Shown here piece by piece: positions 7,839-16,643 of a stretch of DNA of 64,000 nucleotides. Where the stretch lies: NCBI GenBank assembly GCA_025499625.1, contig JAFMVD010000002.1:1-64000 (forward strand), read 5' to 3'. Position 1 is the first letter of the stretch; every line of letters begins with the position of its first letter. The notes under the pieces were generated by a model that was not told the DNA's origin, did no database searches, and saw nothing but the letters and a program-made list of their open reading frames with translations. The position numbers and the translations under genes are program-made. The stretch is from Carboxylicivirga fragile. GTDB lineage: Bacteria > Bacteroidota > Bacteroidia > Bacteroidales > Marinilabiliaceae.

Positions 7839-9373
7839 TCATTATCTTCTTTATCTACAATCTTGAACTCTAATAAGCCGAGTGAGTCGGAAGGAAATAC
7901 TTTTAGTCCTCTGCTATATTTAAATTTCCACTTTAATGCTAAAGATGGAAATCCTTTTTTAAGGTAAGCATAAACCAAAGGATTAACCTTCAGGATCAAA
8001 TTCTTCATTTTCAGCCCTTGCACTGCTTTCTTCACAGCATCTTCTAATGTTTTTGGCCAGAATATTGCTGGCTCAATTTTTCCGGTTCCATTACAGGTAG
8101 GACATCCTTCCTGTGTTTGAATATGCAATTCAGGTCTTACACGTTGGCGAGTAATCTGCATCAAACCAAACTTGCTTAAAGGCAAGATATTGTGCTTGGT
8201 ACGATCGGGCGCCATGGCCTGTTTCATTTTATCAAAAACCTTTTGACGGTTTTCGTTAAGTTGCATATCTATGAAATCGACGACAATAATACCTCCCATG
8301 TCTCTTAGTCGAAGCTGACGAGCAATTTCATCAGCCGCTGCCAGATTGACCTCCAGGGCATTATTCTCTTGATTAGAAGCAGATTTTGAACGGTTTCCGC
8401 TGTTAACATCAATTACATGAAGAGCTTCAGTATGTTCGATAATTAAATAAGCTCCGCTTTTAAACGAAACAGTTCTACCAAACAATGCCTTTATTTGACG
8501 GTGTACATGAAACTGGTCAAATATTGGCGCATCACCTCTATAATGCTTTACAATCTTTTGTCGGTCAGGGGCTATCATACCCACATATTCCTTAATCTCG
8601 TGACAAACCTCTTCATCGTTTACATAAATGGTATTAAACGAAGGATTGAGAATATCCCTTATTAATGCCGAGGTGCGTCCAATTTCTCCAATAACTAGTC
8701 CTGGTGCTTTTACATCTCTGATACGCGAGGTATTTTCTTCCCATCGCTTCACTAATGTTCTAAGCTCTTTATCGAGCTCGGCTACCATTTTTCCTTCAGC
8801 TACCGTTCTAATAATTACACCAAAACTTTTTGGTTTGATACTTAGAAGTAAGCGCTTCAGTCTGTTCCTCTCCTCGGTAGATGATATTTTCTGACTAACT
8901 GATACTTTGTCAGAGAACGGAAGAAGAACCATGTTTCTGCCAGCTATGGATAATTCTGATGTTAACCGTGGTCCTTTAGTTGATATGGGCTCTTTAGCAA
9001 CCTGTACCAACACATTCTGACCTGCTGTGAGAACTTCCGGAATGGTCCCGTTTTTATTAATGTCGGGTTCCGATTTAAGCTTGTGCAATGCTACAACTCC
9101 TTTTTTATTAGAAGCAATGTTTAAAAATTTCTGTAGGGATCGAAACTGAGGTCCAAGATCTAGATAATGTAAAAAGGCATCCTTTTCATATCCTACATCA
9201 ACAAAAGCGGCGTTTAGTCCGGGCATGATTTTTTTCACTCTACCCAAATACACATCACCAACCGCAAATTTAACATTACTTGTCTCCGTACGGAGCTCTA
9301 CTAATCGTTTATCTTCCAATAATGCTATCGAAAGATGATCGGGAGTAACATCTACAAACAGTTCTGCATTCAC
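7823..9373 (-). CDS. rng: Ribonuclease E/G family protein
   Basis: This endoribonuclease processes 5S/16S rRNA precursors and decays mRNA. The 516-residue protein has an S1-type RNA-binding region at about residues 37-130 (VGDVYLGRVKKIMPGLNAAFVDVG). The catalytic core has the metal-binding aspartates in VIDVNSGNR and GGIIVVDFIDM. A zinc-link motif CPTCNGTG lies near residue 420. The length suits RNase G, without the long scaffold tail of RNase E. It lies downstream of HU and the 30-residue basic protein on the same strand, an arrangement I recall from other Bacteroidota. Terminators occur between them (9426-9454) and after rng. Confidence 0.95.
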   Translation of the reverse strand: MNAELFVDVTPDHLSIALLEDKRLVELRTETSNVKFAVGDVYLGRVKKIMPGLNAAFVDVGYEKDAFLHYLDLGPQFRSLQKFLNIASNKKGVVALHKLKSEPDINKNGTIPEVLTAGQNVLVQVAKEPISTKGPRLTSELSIAGRNMVLLPFSDKVSVSQKISSTEERNRLKRLLLSIKPKSFGVIIRTVAEGKMVAELDKELRTLVKRWEENTSRIRDVKAPGLVIGEIGRTSALIRDILNPSFNTIYVNDEEVCHEIKEYVGMIAPDRQKIVKHYRGDAPIFDQFHVHRQIKALFGRTVSFKSGAYLIIEHTEALHVIDVNSGNRSKSASNQENNALEVNLAAADEIARQLRLRDMGGIIVVDFIDMQLNENRQKVFDKMKQAMAPDRTKHNILPLSKFGLMQITRQRVRPELHIQTQEGCPTCNGTGKIEPAIFWPKTLEDAVKKAVQGLKMKNLILKVNPLVYAYLKKGFPSLALKWKFKYSRGLKVFPSDSLGLLEFKIVDKEDNEVDLT

Positions 9374-9425
9374 TATATGATCGCAATTTTATTTCAAAGA
9401 ACGTTGTATACGAATATACAAACAA

Positions 9426-9454
9426 CAAACAGAAAGTGAATCACTTTCTGTTTG
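9426..9454. terminator. Bidirectional-looking stem-loop after the 30-residue gene
   Basis: A perfect inverted repeat of 14 bases each side (arm CAAACAGAAAGTGA) surrounds a single central base, so a few inner bases must form the loop. On the minus strand it follows the small basic gene by about 22 bases and leads into a T-rich stretch. It would end the HU/small-protein transcript before rng. Confidence 0.75.
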
Positions 9455-9476
9455 CTTAATTTTTCAGACCAAAGAA

Positions 9477-9569
9477 TTATTTCTTCTTCTTATGACGGTT
9501 CTTTCTTAACCTCTTCTTACGCTTGTGCGTAGCCATCTTATGTCTTTTTCTCTTTTTTCCACTTGGCAT
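9477..9569 (-). CDS. 30-residue basic ribosome-associated protein (AURKAIP1/COX24-like)
   Basis: An ATG at 9569 opens a 30-codon frame whose product begins MPSGKKRKRHKMATHKRKKR and ends in a tract of lysines; more than half of the residues are Lys, Arg or His. The pattern of basic residues resembles the AURKAIP1/COX24 domain, found in mitochondrial ribosomal protein mS38 and in the very small actinobacterial bS22 protein. I recall near-identical peptides annotated in many Bacteroidota at this place between HU and rng. It probably binds rRNA. It lies 24 bases after the HU stop on the same strand and is followed by a terminator. Most gene callers would miss it because of its length. Confidence 0.8.
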   Translation of the reverse strand: MPSGKKRKRHKMATHKRKKRLRKNRHKKKK

Positions 9570-9593
9570 GGCGTAACGTTTTAATTGTTAAAC

Positions 9594-9878
9594 TTATTTT
9601 ACGTTATTCTTCACTTTTGTAACGAAGCTCTTAGAAGGCTTGAAAGAAGGGATGAAGTGCGCAGGAATAATAATAGTTGTATTCTTTGAGATATTACGAG
9701 CAGTTTTCTCAGCTCTTTGCTTAACAACAAATGAACCAAACCCTCTCAAATATACGTTCTTACCTTTTACCAATGAACCTTTAATAGTGTCCATAAACGC
9801 TTCTACAGTCTTCTGAACTGTAACCTTTTCAATTCCAGTATTTTTTGAAATCTCGTTAACGATATCAGCCTTTGTCAT
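9594..9878 (-). CDS. hup: HU-family DNA-binding protein
   Basis: This 94-residue nucleoid protein binds and bends DNA as a dimer. It has the family start MTKADIVNEISKNTGI, the central GSFVVKQRAEKTARN segment, and a PAHFIPSFKPSKSF region matching the DNA-binding arm and its conserved prolines. The length is typical of HU. A TATCTTTG box (9938-9945 on the minus strand) lies about 60 bases before the start. The small basic protein follows and is probably on the same message. Confidence 0.95.
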   Translation of the reverse strand: MTKADIVNEISKNTGIEKVTVQKTVEAFMDTIKGSLVKGKNVYLRGFGSFVVKQRAEKTARNISKNTTIIIPAHFIPSFKPSKSFVTKVKNNVK

Positions 9879-9937
9879 TTTCTCTTAAAATTATTTATTA
9901 TCAATTGTTTACAGCTAATTCTCTAAAATTCAGAATG

Positions 9938-9945
9938 CAAAGATA
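9938..9945 (-). promoter_or_regulatory. Candidate promoter -7 box for hup
   Basis: Read on the minus strand the bases are TATCTTTG, an exact match to the Bacteroidota -7 consensus TAnnTTTG. A TTTG lies about 23 bases further upstream, slightly beyond the usual 19-21 spacing. The HU start codon is 60 bases downstream. Confidence 0.5.
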
Positions 9946-9977
9946 TATGAAATCTCAAGATAAAAAAACAAAAGCAT

Positions 9978-9985
9978 TACTTTTG
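9978..9985 (+). promoter_or_regulatory. Candidate promoter -7 box for mutY
   Basis: TACTTTTG matches TAnnTTTG exactly and lies 17 bases before the mutY ATG, implying a very short leader. No clear TTTG element is seen at the -33 position. Confidence 0.4.
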
Positions 9986-10002
9986 CATAAAAAATTACAC
10001 AA

Positions 10003-11034
10003 ATGGATTTCAGAAAACAATTAATAGACTGGTATTTGGCTATGCATCGCCCCTTACCTTGGCGACAAACAAACGACCCTTATAAGATTTGGATTTCTGA
10101 AATTATACTTCAACAAACACAAGTAATTCAAGGCACTGCTTATTATCATCGATTCATTGATACCTTCCCGAACGTACAGGAATTAGCCAAAGCAAATGAA
10201 GACAAAGTATTAAAACTATGGGAAGGATTGGGTTATTATTCAAGAGCCAGAAATCTTCATACTGCCGCAAAAATGATTGTGGCAGATTTTAATGGCATTT
10301 TCCCAAATGACTACAAGAGCATCATTAGCCTAAAAGGTATCGGCCCATATACTGCTGCGGCCATTGCTTCGTTTGCATTTAAGCTGCCCTATGCTGTTAT
10401 TGATGGTAATGTGTATCGATTTATTTCACGCTTGCATGGCATTACAACTCCTATTGACACAACAGAAGGGAAAAAACTATTTGAGCAAAAAGCGAGTGAA
10501 CTTTTAAATCCCAAACAGCCTGACCTCCATAACCAAGCAATGATGGAAATGGGAGCCACTGTTTGTAAAGCCACAGCTCCACTCTGTAACGACTGCGTTT
10601 TTAATAAAGAATGTGTCGCTTATCAAACTGGCCAACACCTTGAATTACCAATCAAAATCAAAAAAGTAAAACAACGCCACCGATACTTTAATTATTTTCT
10701 GATCAATAATGAAGAAGGCATCATTCTGAACCAAAGAACAAAAAGTGACATTTGGCAAAAACTATATGAATTGCCTTTATTCGAGTCAAGTAAAAAACTT
10801 AGCGCTAGTCAGCTAAAAAAAGACTTTCAAGAATCTTTTAAGATGATAGCTGAAATAAAACATATCTTGAGCCATCAAATTATTCATGCTCGTTTTTTCA
10901 GAACAAACATCAAAATTCTAGATAAAATACCTAACAAGGGCATGACATTCTTTAACACTCACAAGCATAAGGACTATGCCTTCCCTCAATTAATTGTGAA
11001 CTTTCTAAATGAGCAAGATCTGCCAATTAGATAG
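10003..11034 (+). CDS. mutY: A/G-specific adenine DNA glycosylase
   Basis: MutY removes adenine mispaired with 8-oxoguanine. The N-terminal HhH-GPD domain carries EIILQQTQV with the catalytic Glu, and LKGIGPYTAAAIASFAF followed by VIDGNVYR with the catalytic Asp. A [4Fe-4S] cluster motif with spacing C-x6-C-x2-C-x5-C lies near residues 188-204. The C-terminal third resembles the NUDIX-like domain that recognises oxoG. At 343 residues it is full length. It is divergent from HU and upstream of ssb and the gld genes, an order I recall from other Bacteroidota. Confidence 0.95.
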   Translation: MDFRKQLIDWYLAMHRPLPWRQTNDPYKIWISEIILQQTQVIQGTAYYHRFIDTFPNVQELAKANEDKVLKLWEGLGYYSRARNLHTAAKMIVADFNGIFPNDYKSIISLKGIGPYTAAAIASFAFKLPYAVIDGNVYRFISRLHGITTPIDTTEGKKLFEQKASELLNPKQPDLHNQAMMEMGATVCKATAPLCNDCVFNKECVAYQTGQHLELPIKIKKVKQRHRYFNYFLINNEEGIILNQRTKSDIWQKLYELPLFESSKKLSASQLKKDFQESFKMIAEIKHILSHQIIHARFFRTNIKILDKIPNKGMTFFNTHKHKDYAFPQLIVNFLNEQDLPIR

Positions 11035-11045
11035 CATTCAGAGCA

Positions 11046-11076
11046 TTTGTTTTAAGCTGAAAGTTTTGTACTTTTA
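11046..11076 (+). promoter_or_regulatory. Candidate promoter of ssb
   Basis: TTTG at 11046-11049 and TACTTTTA at 11069-11076 are separated by 19 bases. This fits the Bacteroidota TTTG-N19-TAnnTTTG pattern except for the last base of the -7 box. The ssb ATG is 30 bases downstream. Confidence 0.5.
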
Positions 11077-11105
11077 AATCGTAAAAATTAACAAAAATAA
11101 AAGCC

Positions 11106-11588
11106 ATGTCGGTTAACAAAGTAATATTAGTTGGAAACGTAGGGAAAGACCCTGAAGTGAGATACCTAGATAATGATGTTGCAGTTGCAAATTTCAGCAT
11201 TGCAACCACTGAACGAGGTTTTACTTCACGTGATGGACAAACGGTTCCGGACAGAACTGAATGGCATAACATTGTTGCATGGAGAGGCTTGGCAAAAGTT
11301 GTAGAGAACTACGTTAAAAAAGGCACTCAAATTTACATCGAGGGAAAAATAAGAACTCGCTCATATGACGATAAAGATGGCATTAAGCGCTATACAACTG
11401 AAATATTTACTGATAATCTTCAATTGCTAGGACGTAAATCAGATAATCCAGGAGCTGGTGCGGACTCACCAAATCCTCAACAGAATGCGACTTCAAATGC
11501 AAGTAATCAATCAAACCAGGCCATTTCATCACCTCCTCAGAATGACGATTTCTTGAAGGAAGATGAAACGGATGATTTACCATTTTAA
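11106..11588 (+). CDS. ssb: Single-stranded DNA-binding protein
   Basis: The first 110 residues form an OB-fold: MSVNKVILVGNVGKDPEVRY, then TEWHNIVAWRGLAKV and YVKKGTQIYIEGKIRTRSY, all family hallmarks. A Gly/Asn/Gln-rich linker follows. The acidic tip ends in DDLPF, the conserved C-terminal motif that recruits replication and repair partners. At 160 residues it is typical. It lies between mutY and gldE on the same strand and ends 18 bases before the gldE start. Confidence 0.95.
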   Translation: MSVNKVILVGNVGKDPEVRYLDNDVAVANFSIATTERGFTSRDGQTVPDRTEWHNIVAWRGLAKVVENYVKKGTQIYIEGKIRTRSYDDKDGIKRYTTEIFTDNLQLLGRKSDNPGAGADSPNPQQNATSNASNQSNQAISSPPQNDDFLKEDETDDLPF

Positions 11589-11606
11589 TTTATAAAATCT
11601 TTCTGA

Positions 11607-12932
11607 TTGGAAGCAGATAGTATTAACCTTGTGTTAGGAGCATCATCAAAAGGCATTGAATTTTTAACTCCCTCAACAGGAACATTTATTGCCCTTGTAA
11701 TCAATGCATTTCTTTTATTATCGTCTGCGCTAATATCAGGGTCGGAAGTAGCCTTCTTTTCGCTTGAGCCTAAAGACTTAGACATCTTAAAAGAAAAGAA
11801 ATCAAAGAATAGCAAGCTCATTTTAAAACATTTAAAAAACAAAGAACTCTTATTAGCTACCATTTTAATTAGCAATAACTTTGTTAACGTTGCCATTGTA
11901 ATTCTAACTTCGCTAATTGCTAGTGAGCTAATACTAATTGATGGCAATACAACTTTAAAGTTTCTAGTTGAGATAGTTTTCATTACAGGTATAATCCTGT
12001 TCTTTGGTGAAATATTACCAAAAGTATACGCCTCTAAATCACCTTCGAAGTTTGCAAGTGTAATGGCTTACCCGCTGTGGATATTGACCAAACTATTAAA
12101 ACCCATCAGTCTTATCTTAACCAAGTCTACCCAGTTTGTAAATAGGCGAATGGCTCGAAAGGTAAAGAACCTTTCGATGGACGATATTTCGCATGCTCTG
12201 GAGCTTACTGGAAATGATATTTCGGATGAAAAAGATATACTGGAAGGCATTGTTAAATTCGGAAACATTGACGTATCAGAAATTATGACTGCCAGAGTGG
12301 ATGTGATGGATGTTGAAATCAAAAGTGATTACAATAAAGTTTTGCAAATCATTATTGATTCGGGTTATTCACGACTTCCAGTTTTTGAAGAAACACCTGA
12401 TAATGTTAAAGGATTGCTTTACGTTAAAGATTTGTTAGCTCACTTAAACGAGACAAACGAGTACAAGTGGCAAGATCTTATAAGAAAAGCCTACTATGTA
12501 CCCGAAACCAAAATGATCAATGATCTGTTAGAGGAATTTCAATCACAGAAAATCCACATGGCAATAGTTGTAGATGAATACGGGGGCACATCAGGCATTG
12601 TAACCTTAGAAGATATATTAGAAGAAATTGTTGGTGACATAAGCGATGAGCTAGATGAGGATGAAGATGTTTTCAGTAGATTACCCGATGGTTCTTTTGT
12701 ATTTGAAGCGAAAATTTTGCTCAATGATTTTCATAAAGTAACAGAAACAGACGAAACTTTATTTGACTCAATACGAGGTGACGCTGAAACCTTAGCAGGT
12801 TTAATACTGGAACTAAAAGGCGAAATCCCTAAAAAAGACGACACAATAGAGTTTAATAATTTCAAGTTTACGATATTGGCGGCCGATAACCGACGCATCA
12901 AGAAGGTGAAGCTCGAGTTGAAAAAGAAATAA
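11607..12932 (+). CDS. gldE: Gliding motility-associated protein GldE (CNNM/CBS/CorC_HlyC family)
   Basis: The protein has an N-terminal CNNM-type membrane domain of about four helices (residues roughly 27-170, with [19 protein letters not shown]). A CBS pair follows ([11 protein letters not shown] and [20 protein letters not shown]), then a C-terminal CorC/HlyC transporter-associated domain. Similar proteins move Mg2+ or Co2+. In Flavobacterium johnsoniae the gldE gene is linked to gldD and is involved in gliding and type IX secretion. The position right before gldD supports the GldE name over a generic hemolysin. The start is a TTG; no ATG nearby keeps the first helix intact. Confidence 0.9.
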   Translation: MEADSINLVLGASSKGIEFLTPSTGTFIALVINAFLLLSSALISGSEVAFFSLEPKDLDILKEKKSKNSKLILKHLKNKELLLATILISNNFVNVAIVILTSLIASELILIDGNTTLKFLVEIVFITGIILFFGEILPKVYASKSPSKFASVMAYPLWILTKLLKPISLILTKSTQFVNRRMARKVKNLSMDDISHALELTGNDISDEKDILEGIVKFGNIDVSEIMTARVDVMDVEIKSDYNKVLQIIIDSGYSRLPVFEETPDNVKGLLYVKDLLAHLNETNEYKWQDLIRKAYYVPETKMINDLLEEFQSQKIHMAIVVDEYGGTSGIVTLEDILEEIVGDISDELDEDEDVFSRLPDGSFVFEAKILLNDFHKVTETDETLFDSIRGDAETLAGLILELKGEIPKKDDTIEFNNFKFTILAADNRRIKKVKLELKKK

Positions 12933-12934
12933 AG

Positions 12935-13012
12935 ATGAAACGAGCCATGAGAGAGTTTTATCTCACACAAAAGTTTGACTAATCCCAATAGCTATCGGGA
13001 GGCGAGTTACAT
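12935..13012 (+). repeat. Dispersed ~77 bp element, copy 2
   Basis: The element runs from ATGAAACGAGCC (12935-12946) to GGCGAGTTACAT (13001-13012). It contains CCCAATAGCTATCGGG (12984-12999), the copy 1 palindrome with one change. Its reverse complement aligns with 5243-5318 over the whole length, with the two ends and the palindrome best conserved. It fills the gap between gldE and gldD, two bases after the gldE stop. Confidence 0.75.
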
Positions 13013-13041
13013 GTGGCCATTAAAAAGCAAAATATAAACAG

Positions 13042-13641
13042 ATGAAAACAATATACACATCCTTGCTATACAAACTCTGCTTTGCTATATGCTTAGTTGT
13101 ATTCGTTAGCACTAGTTGCCGCAGACACCAGGCTCCGAAACCAAGAGCTTACTTCAGAATTGAAATGCCCGAAAAAGAGTATCAATCGTTTCAATCTGCC
13201 TTTCCATACACATTTAGCTACCCCAAATATGCCGAAGTTATAATTGACTCCTCAAAGAATGCCGAGGATTACTGGCTAAACTTATCGTTTCCTCAATTCA
13301 ATAGCCAGATACACGTGAGCTATAAAAGCATTGACGATAACTTTGTTGAATTGTTAGAAGACAGTAGAAGGTTGGCCTATAAACACACGATCAAAGCTGA
13401 TGCCATTAATGAGCTCTTGTTCGAAAACAAAGAACATCAGGTATTAAGCATATTATACGACATTCAAGGCGACGCAGCCTCTCCCGTTCAATTTCTTGCC
13501 ACCGACAGTGTTCATCATTTTTTAAGAGGATCATTGTATTTTAACTCCATCCCAAATAAGGATAGCTTAGCTCCTGTAATTGATTTCATAAAGGAAGACA
13601 TGATTCACCTTATTGAAACCATCGAATGGAAAAATAATTAA
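13042..13641 (+). CDS. gldD: Gliding motility lipoprotein GldD
   Basis: This 199-residue protein has a lipoprotein signal ending in a STSC lipobox with acylated Cys at about residue 26. It is followed by the GldD-type segment PKPRAYFRIEMPEKEYQSF and a central FPYTFSYPKYAEV. GldD is required for gliding and for secretion through the type IX system in Flavobacterium. Its neighbours gldE and ssb match the arrangement known there. The dispersed repeat separates it from gldE, so it may be transcribed separately. Confidence 0.92.
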   Translation: MKTIYTSLLYKLCFAICLVVFVSTSCRRHQAPKPRAYFRIEMPEKEYQSFQSAFPYTFSYPKYAEVIIDSSKNAEDYWLNLSFPQFNSQIHVSYKSIDDNFVELLEDSRRLAYKHTIKADAINELLFENKEHQVLSILYDIQGDAASPVQFLATDSVHHFLRGSLYFNSIPNKDSLAPVIDFIKEDMIHLIETIEWKNN

Positions 13642-13643
13642 GC

Positions 13644-14279
13644 ATGCCTTTAGAACGCATCATCGAACATGACCAGCACAACAAGGTTGCGGTCTGGCAT
13701 CTCACAGAATCATTAGAGCAACTTCATTCACTTATTCATTTAAGTGCTGAAGACCGGAAAACATTTGAAAAATTTCGGATTGAAAAACGAAAGAAGGAAT
13801 GGCTTTGTTCTCGCATATTGCTTCAAGAAATACTCGAACACTATCCTGCCATTGACTATACTTCGAATGGTAAGCCATTTTTGAGTAATAGCGACAAACA
13901 CATCAGCATTTCACATACATTTGGCTATGTAGCTGTTACTGTTTCAGACGATACGACCGCTCTAGATATTGAATTATGTACGGATAGAATTGACAAACTT
14001 GCCGATAAATTCGTTCACGAAAAAGAAGAATTATTTTTTACCGAAAAGGATAGAAGAACTTTTTTAACTTTAATTTGGTCAGCCAAAGAGAGCCTTTACA
14101 AGTACTTTGATGAATATGGTGTTATCTTTAAAAATGATTTTAGAATACTACCATTCGAACTAAAAACGAAAAGTAGTTTTGACACTCATACCTGGTTCAA
14201 ACAAATTGACAAGCAATTAAAGCTTAATTACGAGGTGAACAACAATTACATATTAGTTTATCACCTTTCAACATGCTAA
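13644..14279 (+). CDS. 4'-phosphopantetheinyl transferase superfamily protein
   Basis: Enzymes of this type attach the phosphopantetheine arm of CoA to carrier proteins. The 211-residue product shows the Sfp-type motifs: SISHTFGYVAVTVSDD, then ALDIELCTDRI with the Mg2+-binding acidic residue, and IWSAKESLYKYFDE with the conserved W-x-x-K-E. It starts two bases after gldD and overlaps the next gene by seven bases. No carrier-protein gene is nearby, so its target is probably a fatty-acid or other carrier elsewhere in the genome. The exact target cannot be read from sequence. Confidence 0.88.
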   Translation: MPLERIIEHDQHNKVAVWHLTESLEQLHSLIHLSAEDRKTFEKFRIEKRKKEWLCSRILLQEILEHYPAIDYTSNGKPFLSNSDKHISISHTFGYVAVTVSDDTTALDIELCTDRIDKLADKFVHEKEELFFTEKDRRTFLTLIWSAKESLYKYFDEYGVIFKNDFRILPFELKTKSSFDTHTWFKQIDKQLKLNYEVNNNYILVYHLSTC

Positions 14280-15016
14280 CAACAATGGTTTACGATCAAA
14301 TAATTTCGAAATATAAAAGAGGTGAAAAGCAACTTGCTATTTTATTGGATCCTGATAAACTACCAAATAAATCGCTCACTCAGCTTAGTCAAGTACTTCA
14401 AAAAGTTACACCCGACATCATACTAGTTGGTGGCAGCTTAGTGAGTACCGACACCTTCGATTTTATTAATAATCTTAAAAAAGTGATCGATCAACCCATC
14501 ATCTTATACCCAGGCTCTTCATCACAATACGCTTCAAATGCCGATGCTCTTTTGTATATCTCTTTATTATCAGGCAGAAATCCAGAATTTTTAATAAGTC
14601 ATCACGTAGCTTCTGCCCCTTTGATTAAAGCTAATGATACAGAAGCTATTTCAACAGGTTATCTTTTAATAGATGGAGGACGCATAACTTCGGTTCAATA
14701 TGTAAGCCAAACGCTTCCAATTCCTGCAGATAAAAGTGACATTGCTGTAGCGACGGCTTTGGCTGGGCAATACCTAGGCATGAAGTTAATATACATGGAT
14801 GCTGGGAGTGGTGCTATTAATCCCATTCCGAAAAAGATGATCGAAGACGTAAAAAACCAAATAGACATTCCTTTAATGATAGGCGGCGGTTTAAATTCCA
14901 AAGAAAAAATTGCTTCTGCCTGTCAAGCCGGTGCCGACATTATTGTGGTTGGAAATGCTTTGGAGAAAGATGTGTCCTTGCTTAAAGAATTCTACCAGTC
15001 AGTTAAAGCTCACTAA
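14273..15016 (+). CDS. Geranylgeranylglyceryl/heptaprenylglyceryl phosphate synthase family protein
   Basis: This TIM-barrel prenyltransferase joins glycerol-1-phosphate to a polyprenyl diphosphate. The sequence shows LAILLDPDKLP, DIILVGGSLV, YPGSSSQYASNADALLYIS and YMDAGSGAINPI near the active site, then IGGGLNSKEKIASACQAGAD with the phosphate-binding glycines. It is 247 residues, standard for the family. Characterised Bacteroidota members, such as the one from Flavobacterium johnsoniae, are of the archaeal-like GGGP synthase group. The ATG at 14273 overlaps the transferase gene; an in-frame ATG at 14285 is an alternative start. Confidence 0.9.
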   Translation: MLTTMVYDQIISKYKRGEKQLAILLDPDKLPNKSLTQLSQVLQKVTPDIILVGGSLVSTDTFDFINNLKKVIDQPIILYPGSSSQYASNADALLYISLLSGRNPEFLISHHVASAPLIKANDTEAISTGYLLIDGGRITSVQYVSQTLPIPADKSDIAVATALAGQYLGMKLIYMDAGSGAINPIPKKMIEDVKNQIDIPLMIGGGLNSKEKIASACQAGADIIVVGNALEKDVSLLKEFYQSVKAH

Positions 15017-15179
15017 TTCGGTCAACACCAAAGCTTCAAGCATTAAGATTGGAAGCATTGATCAACACATTCTGACGGCAAACTCAATAATCAAGAAAAT
15101 TATAATATCTTTAAGTAAAGTCGGTAATCACACGTGCTAACTATCCGAGTTTGAAAATAGTCGATCACAAAACAAATGA

Positions 15180-16643
15180 ATGTTAATGGCTAAGAAGACT
15201 GCAATCAAAGATATAAAACATCGAATCATCGACTATTCCATTCTATTTGGAGGATGTGCGGGTCTACTCATCACAATCATACAGAACATTCTGGCCAAAG
15301 AACACAATCCTGACATTCGTTTACTTATTGATATCGTAGCAATATCAACACTTTGGATAGTATGGTATTTTCGACATAAAGTTTCGCTAGTACTCAAATC
15401 ATTAATTGTAATAACAGCCGTATTTCTTTTATGGGCACAAGGAATCTTTCATGTTGGATTCCATTCGCACAACACGATGTTGTTTATATTACTACCATTA
15501 TTTCTAACCTTAGCAATAAATTATCGCCTCAACCTACTACTTACAATACTTTTTGTGGCATTTTATATCGGAATAGCCTACGCATTTACTTCTGATACAT
15601 TAAGAATTAACGTGGATTTGAGCGAACGCGTCAATAGCATTTCGCATTGGATCATACACCTTCTGATTCTAGCAATTTTATCATTCGTTATTATTATAAT
15701 TCTTGACTCTTATAAAAACTACTTTAAGAAACTCATTACTAAACTTGAAAAGCAAAACCTGGAGTTAAACAAACACCAAAAACATTTAAACGAACTTGTA
15801 GAAGAGCGGACAAATAAGCTTAATCAGGCTTATGAAGCACTATCGACAACTAACAATGAACTTGAGCAAAAAAATAAGCTTATTAACGATCAAAATAACG
15901 AATTAAAAAACACATTAATTTACCTAAAGAACACCCAAGCAAAACTGATTGAGTCGGAGAAAATGGCTTCACTAGGTACGCTAACTGCTGGCGTCGCCCA
16001 TGAAATCAATAATCCTTTAAACTACATTATGGGAGCACATGTTGGCCTTAGCAATTATTTTGAGAAATATGGAAGTAATGAGCAAGACAATACAGATGTA
16101 TTCCTTAACAGCATACATACCGGAATAGAGAGAGTAACAAATATTGTATCGGGGCTCAACCAATTTAATCGTACCAACAGCAGTTTTAATGAAGTCTGTG
16201 ACATACACTCCATCATCGATAACTGCTTAGTGATGTTACACAATCAACTCAAACACAAAATAGAAGTAATAAAGACTTACCATAGTGAAACACCGCATAT
16301 TAAAGGAAATATTGGTAAACTTCATCAGGCCATTTTTAATATCTTAAACAATAGCATTCAGGCGATAAATAACAATGGGAAAATTACCATATGGACCTCT
16401 CTTAACCCCAACAATATCGTCCTTAAAATTACTGACAACGGTTGCGGCATCAAGGCTGAACACCTGACTAAAGTTACTGATCCTTTCTTCACCACAAAGC
16501 CTCCAGGTAAAGGCACAGGACTAGGCTTATCAATATGCTATTCAATCATTCAGAGCCACAATGGTACTCTGGAAATTACATCGGAACCGAACATTGAAAC
16601 ACAAGTTATTGTTCAACTACCAAAGGAAAATGACAATGAATAA
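15180..16643 (+). CDS. Membrane sensor histidine kinase
   Basis: The 487-residue protein has about six membrane helices in residues 15-175 with little periplasmic sequence, so it probably senses a membrane or intracellular cue. A long coiled coil (about 180-260) leads to the HisKA box MASLGTLTAGVAHEINNPLN with the phosphorylated His. The ATPase domain follows with NNSIQAI (N box), DNGCGI (G1) and GKGTGLGLSICY (G2). A single-domain receiver gene overlaps its last bases, so the two form a pair. An in-frame ATG at 15186 is an equally possible start. The signal is unknown. Confidence 0.9.
   Translation: MLMAKKTAIKDIKHRIIDYSILFGGCAGLLITIIQNILAKEHNPDIRLLIDIVAISTLWIVWYFRHKVSLVLKSLIVITAVFLLWAQGIFHVGFHSHNTMLFILLPLFLTLAINYRLNLLLTILFVAFYIGIAYAFTSDTLRINVDLSERVNSISHWIIHLLILAILSFVIIIILDSYKNYFKKLITKLEKQNLELNKHQKHLNELVEERTNKLNQAYEALSTTNNELEQKNKLINDQNNELKNTLIYLKNTQAKLIESEKMASLGTLTAGVAHEINNPLNYIMGAHVGLSNYFEKYGSNEQDNTDVFLNSIHTGIERVTNIVSGLNQFNRTNSSFNEVCDIHSIIDNCLVMLHNQLKHKIEVIKTYHSETPHIKGNIGKLHQAIFNILNNSIQAINNNGKITIWTSLNPNNIVLKITDNGCGIKAEHLTKVTDPFFTTKPPGKGTGLGLSICYSIIQSHNGTLEITSEPNIETQVIVQLPKENDNE

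Noticed and set aside
13644-15016. Phosphopantetheinyl transferase plus prenyl transferase as a natural-product cluster
   Set aside because: There is no carrier protein, synthetase or ketosynthase nearby; both genes are typical single-copy core genes next to gldD.
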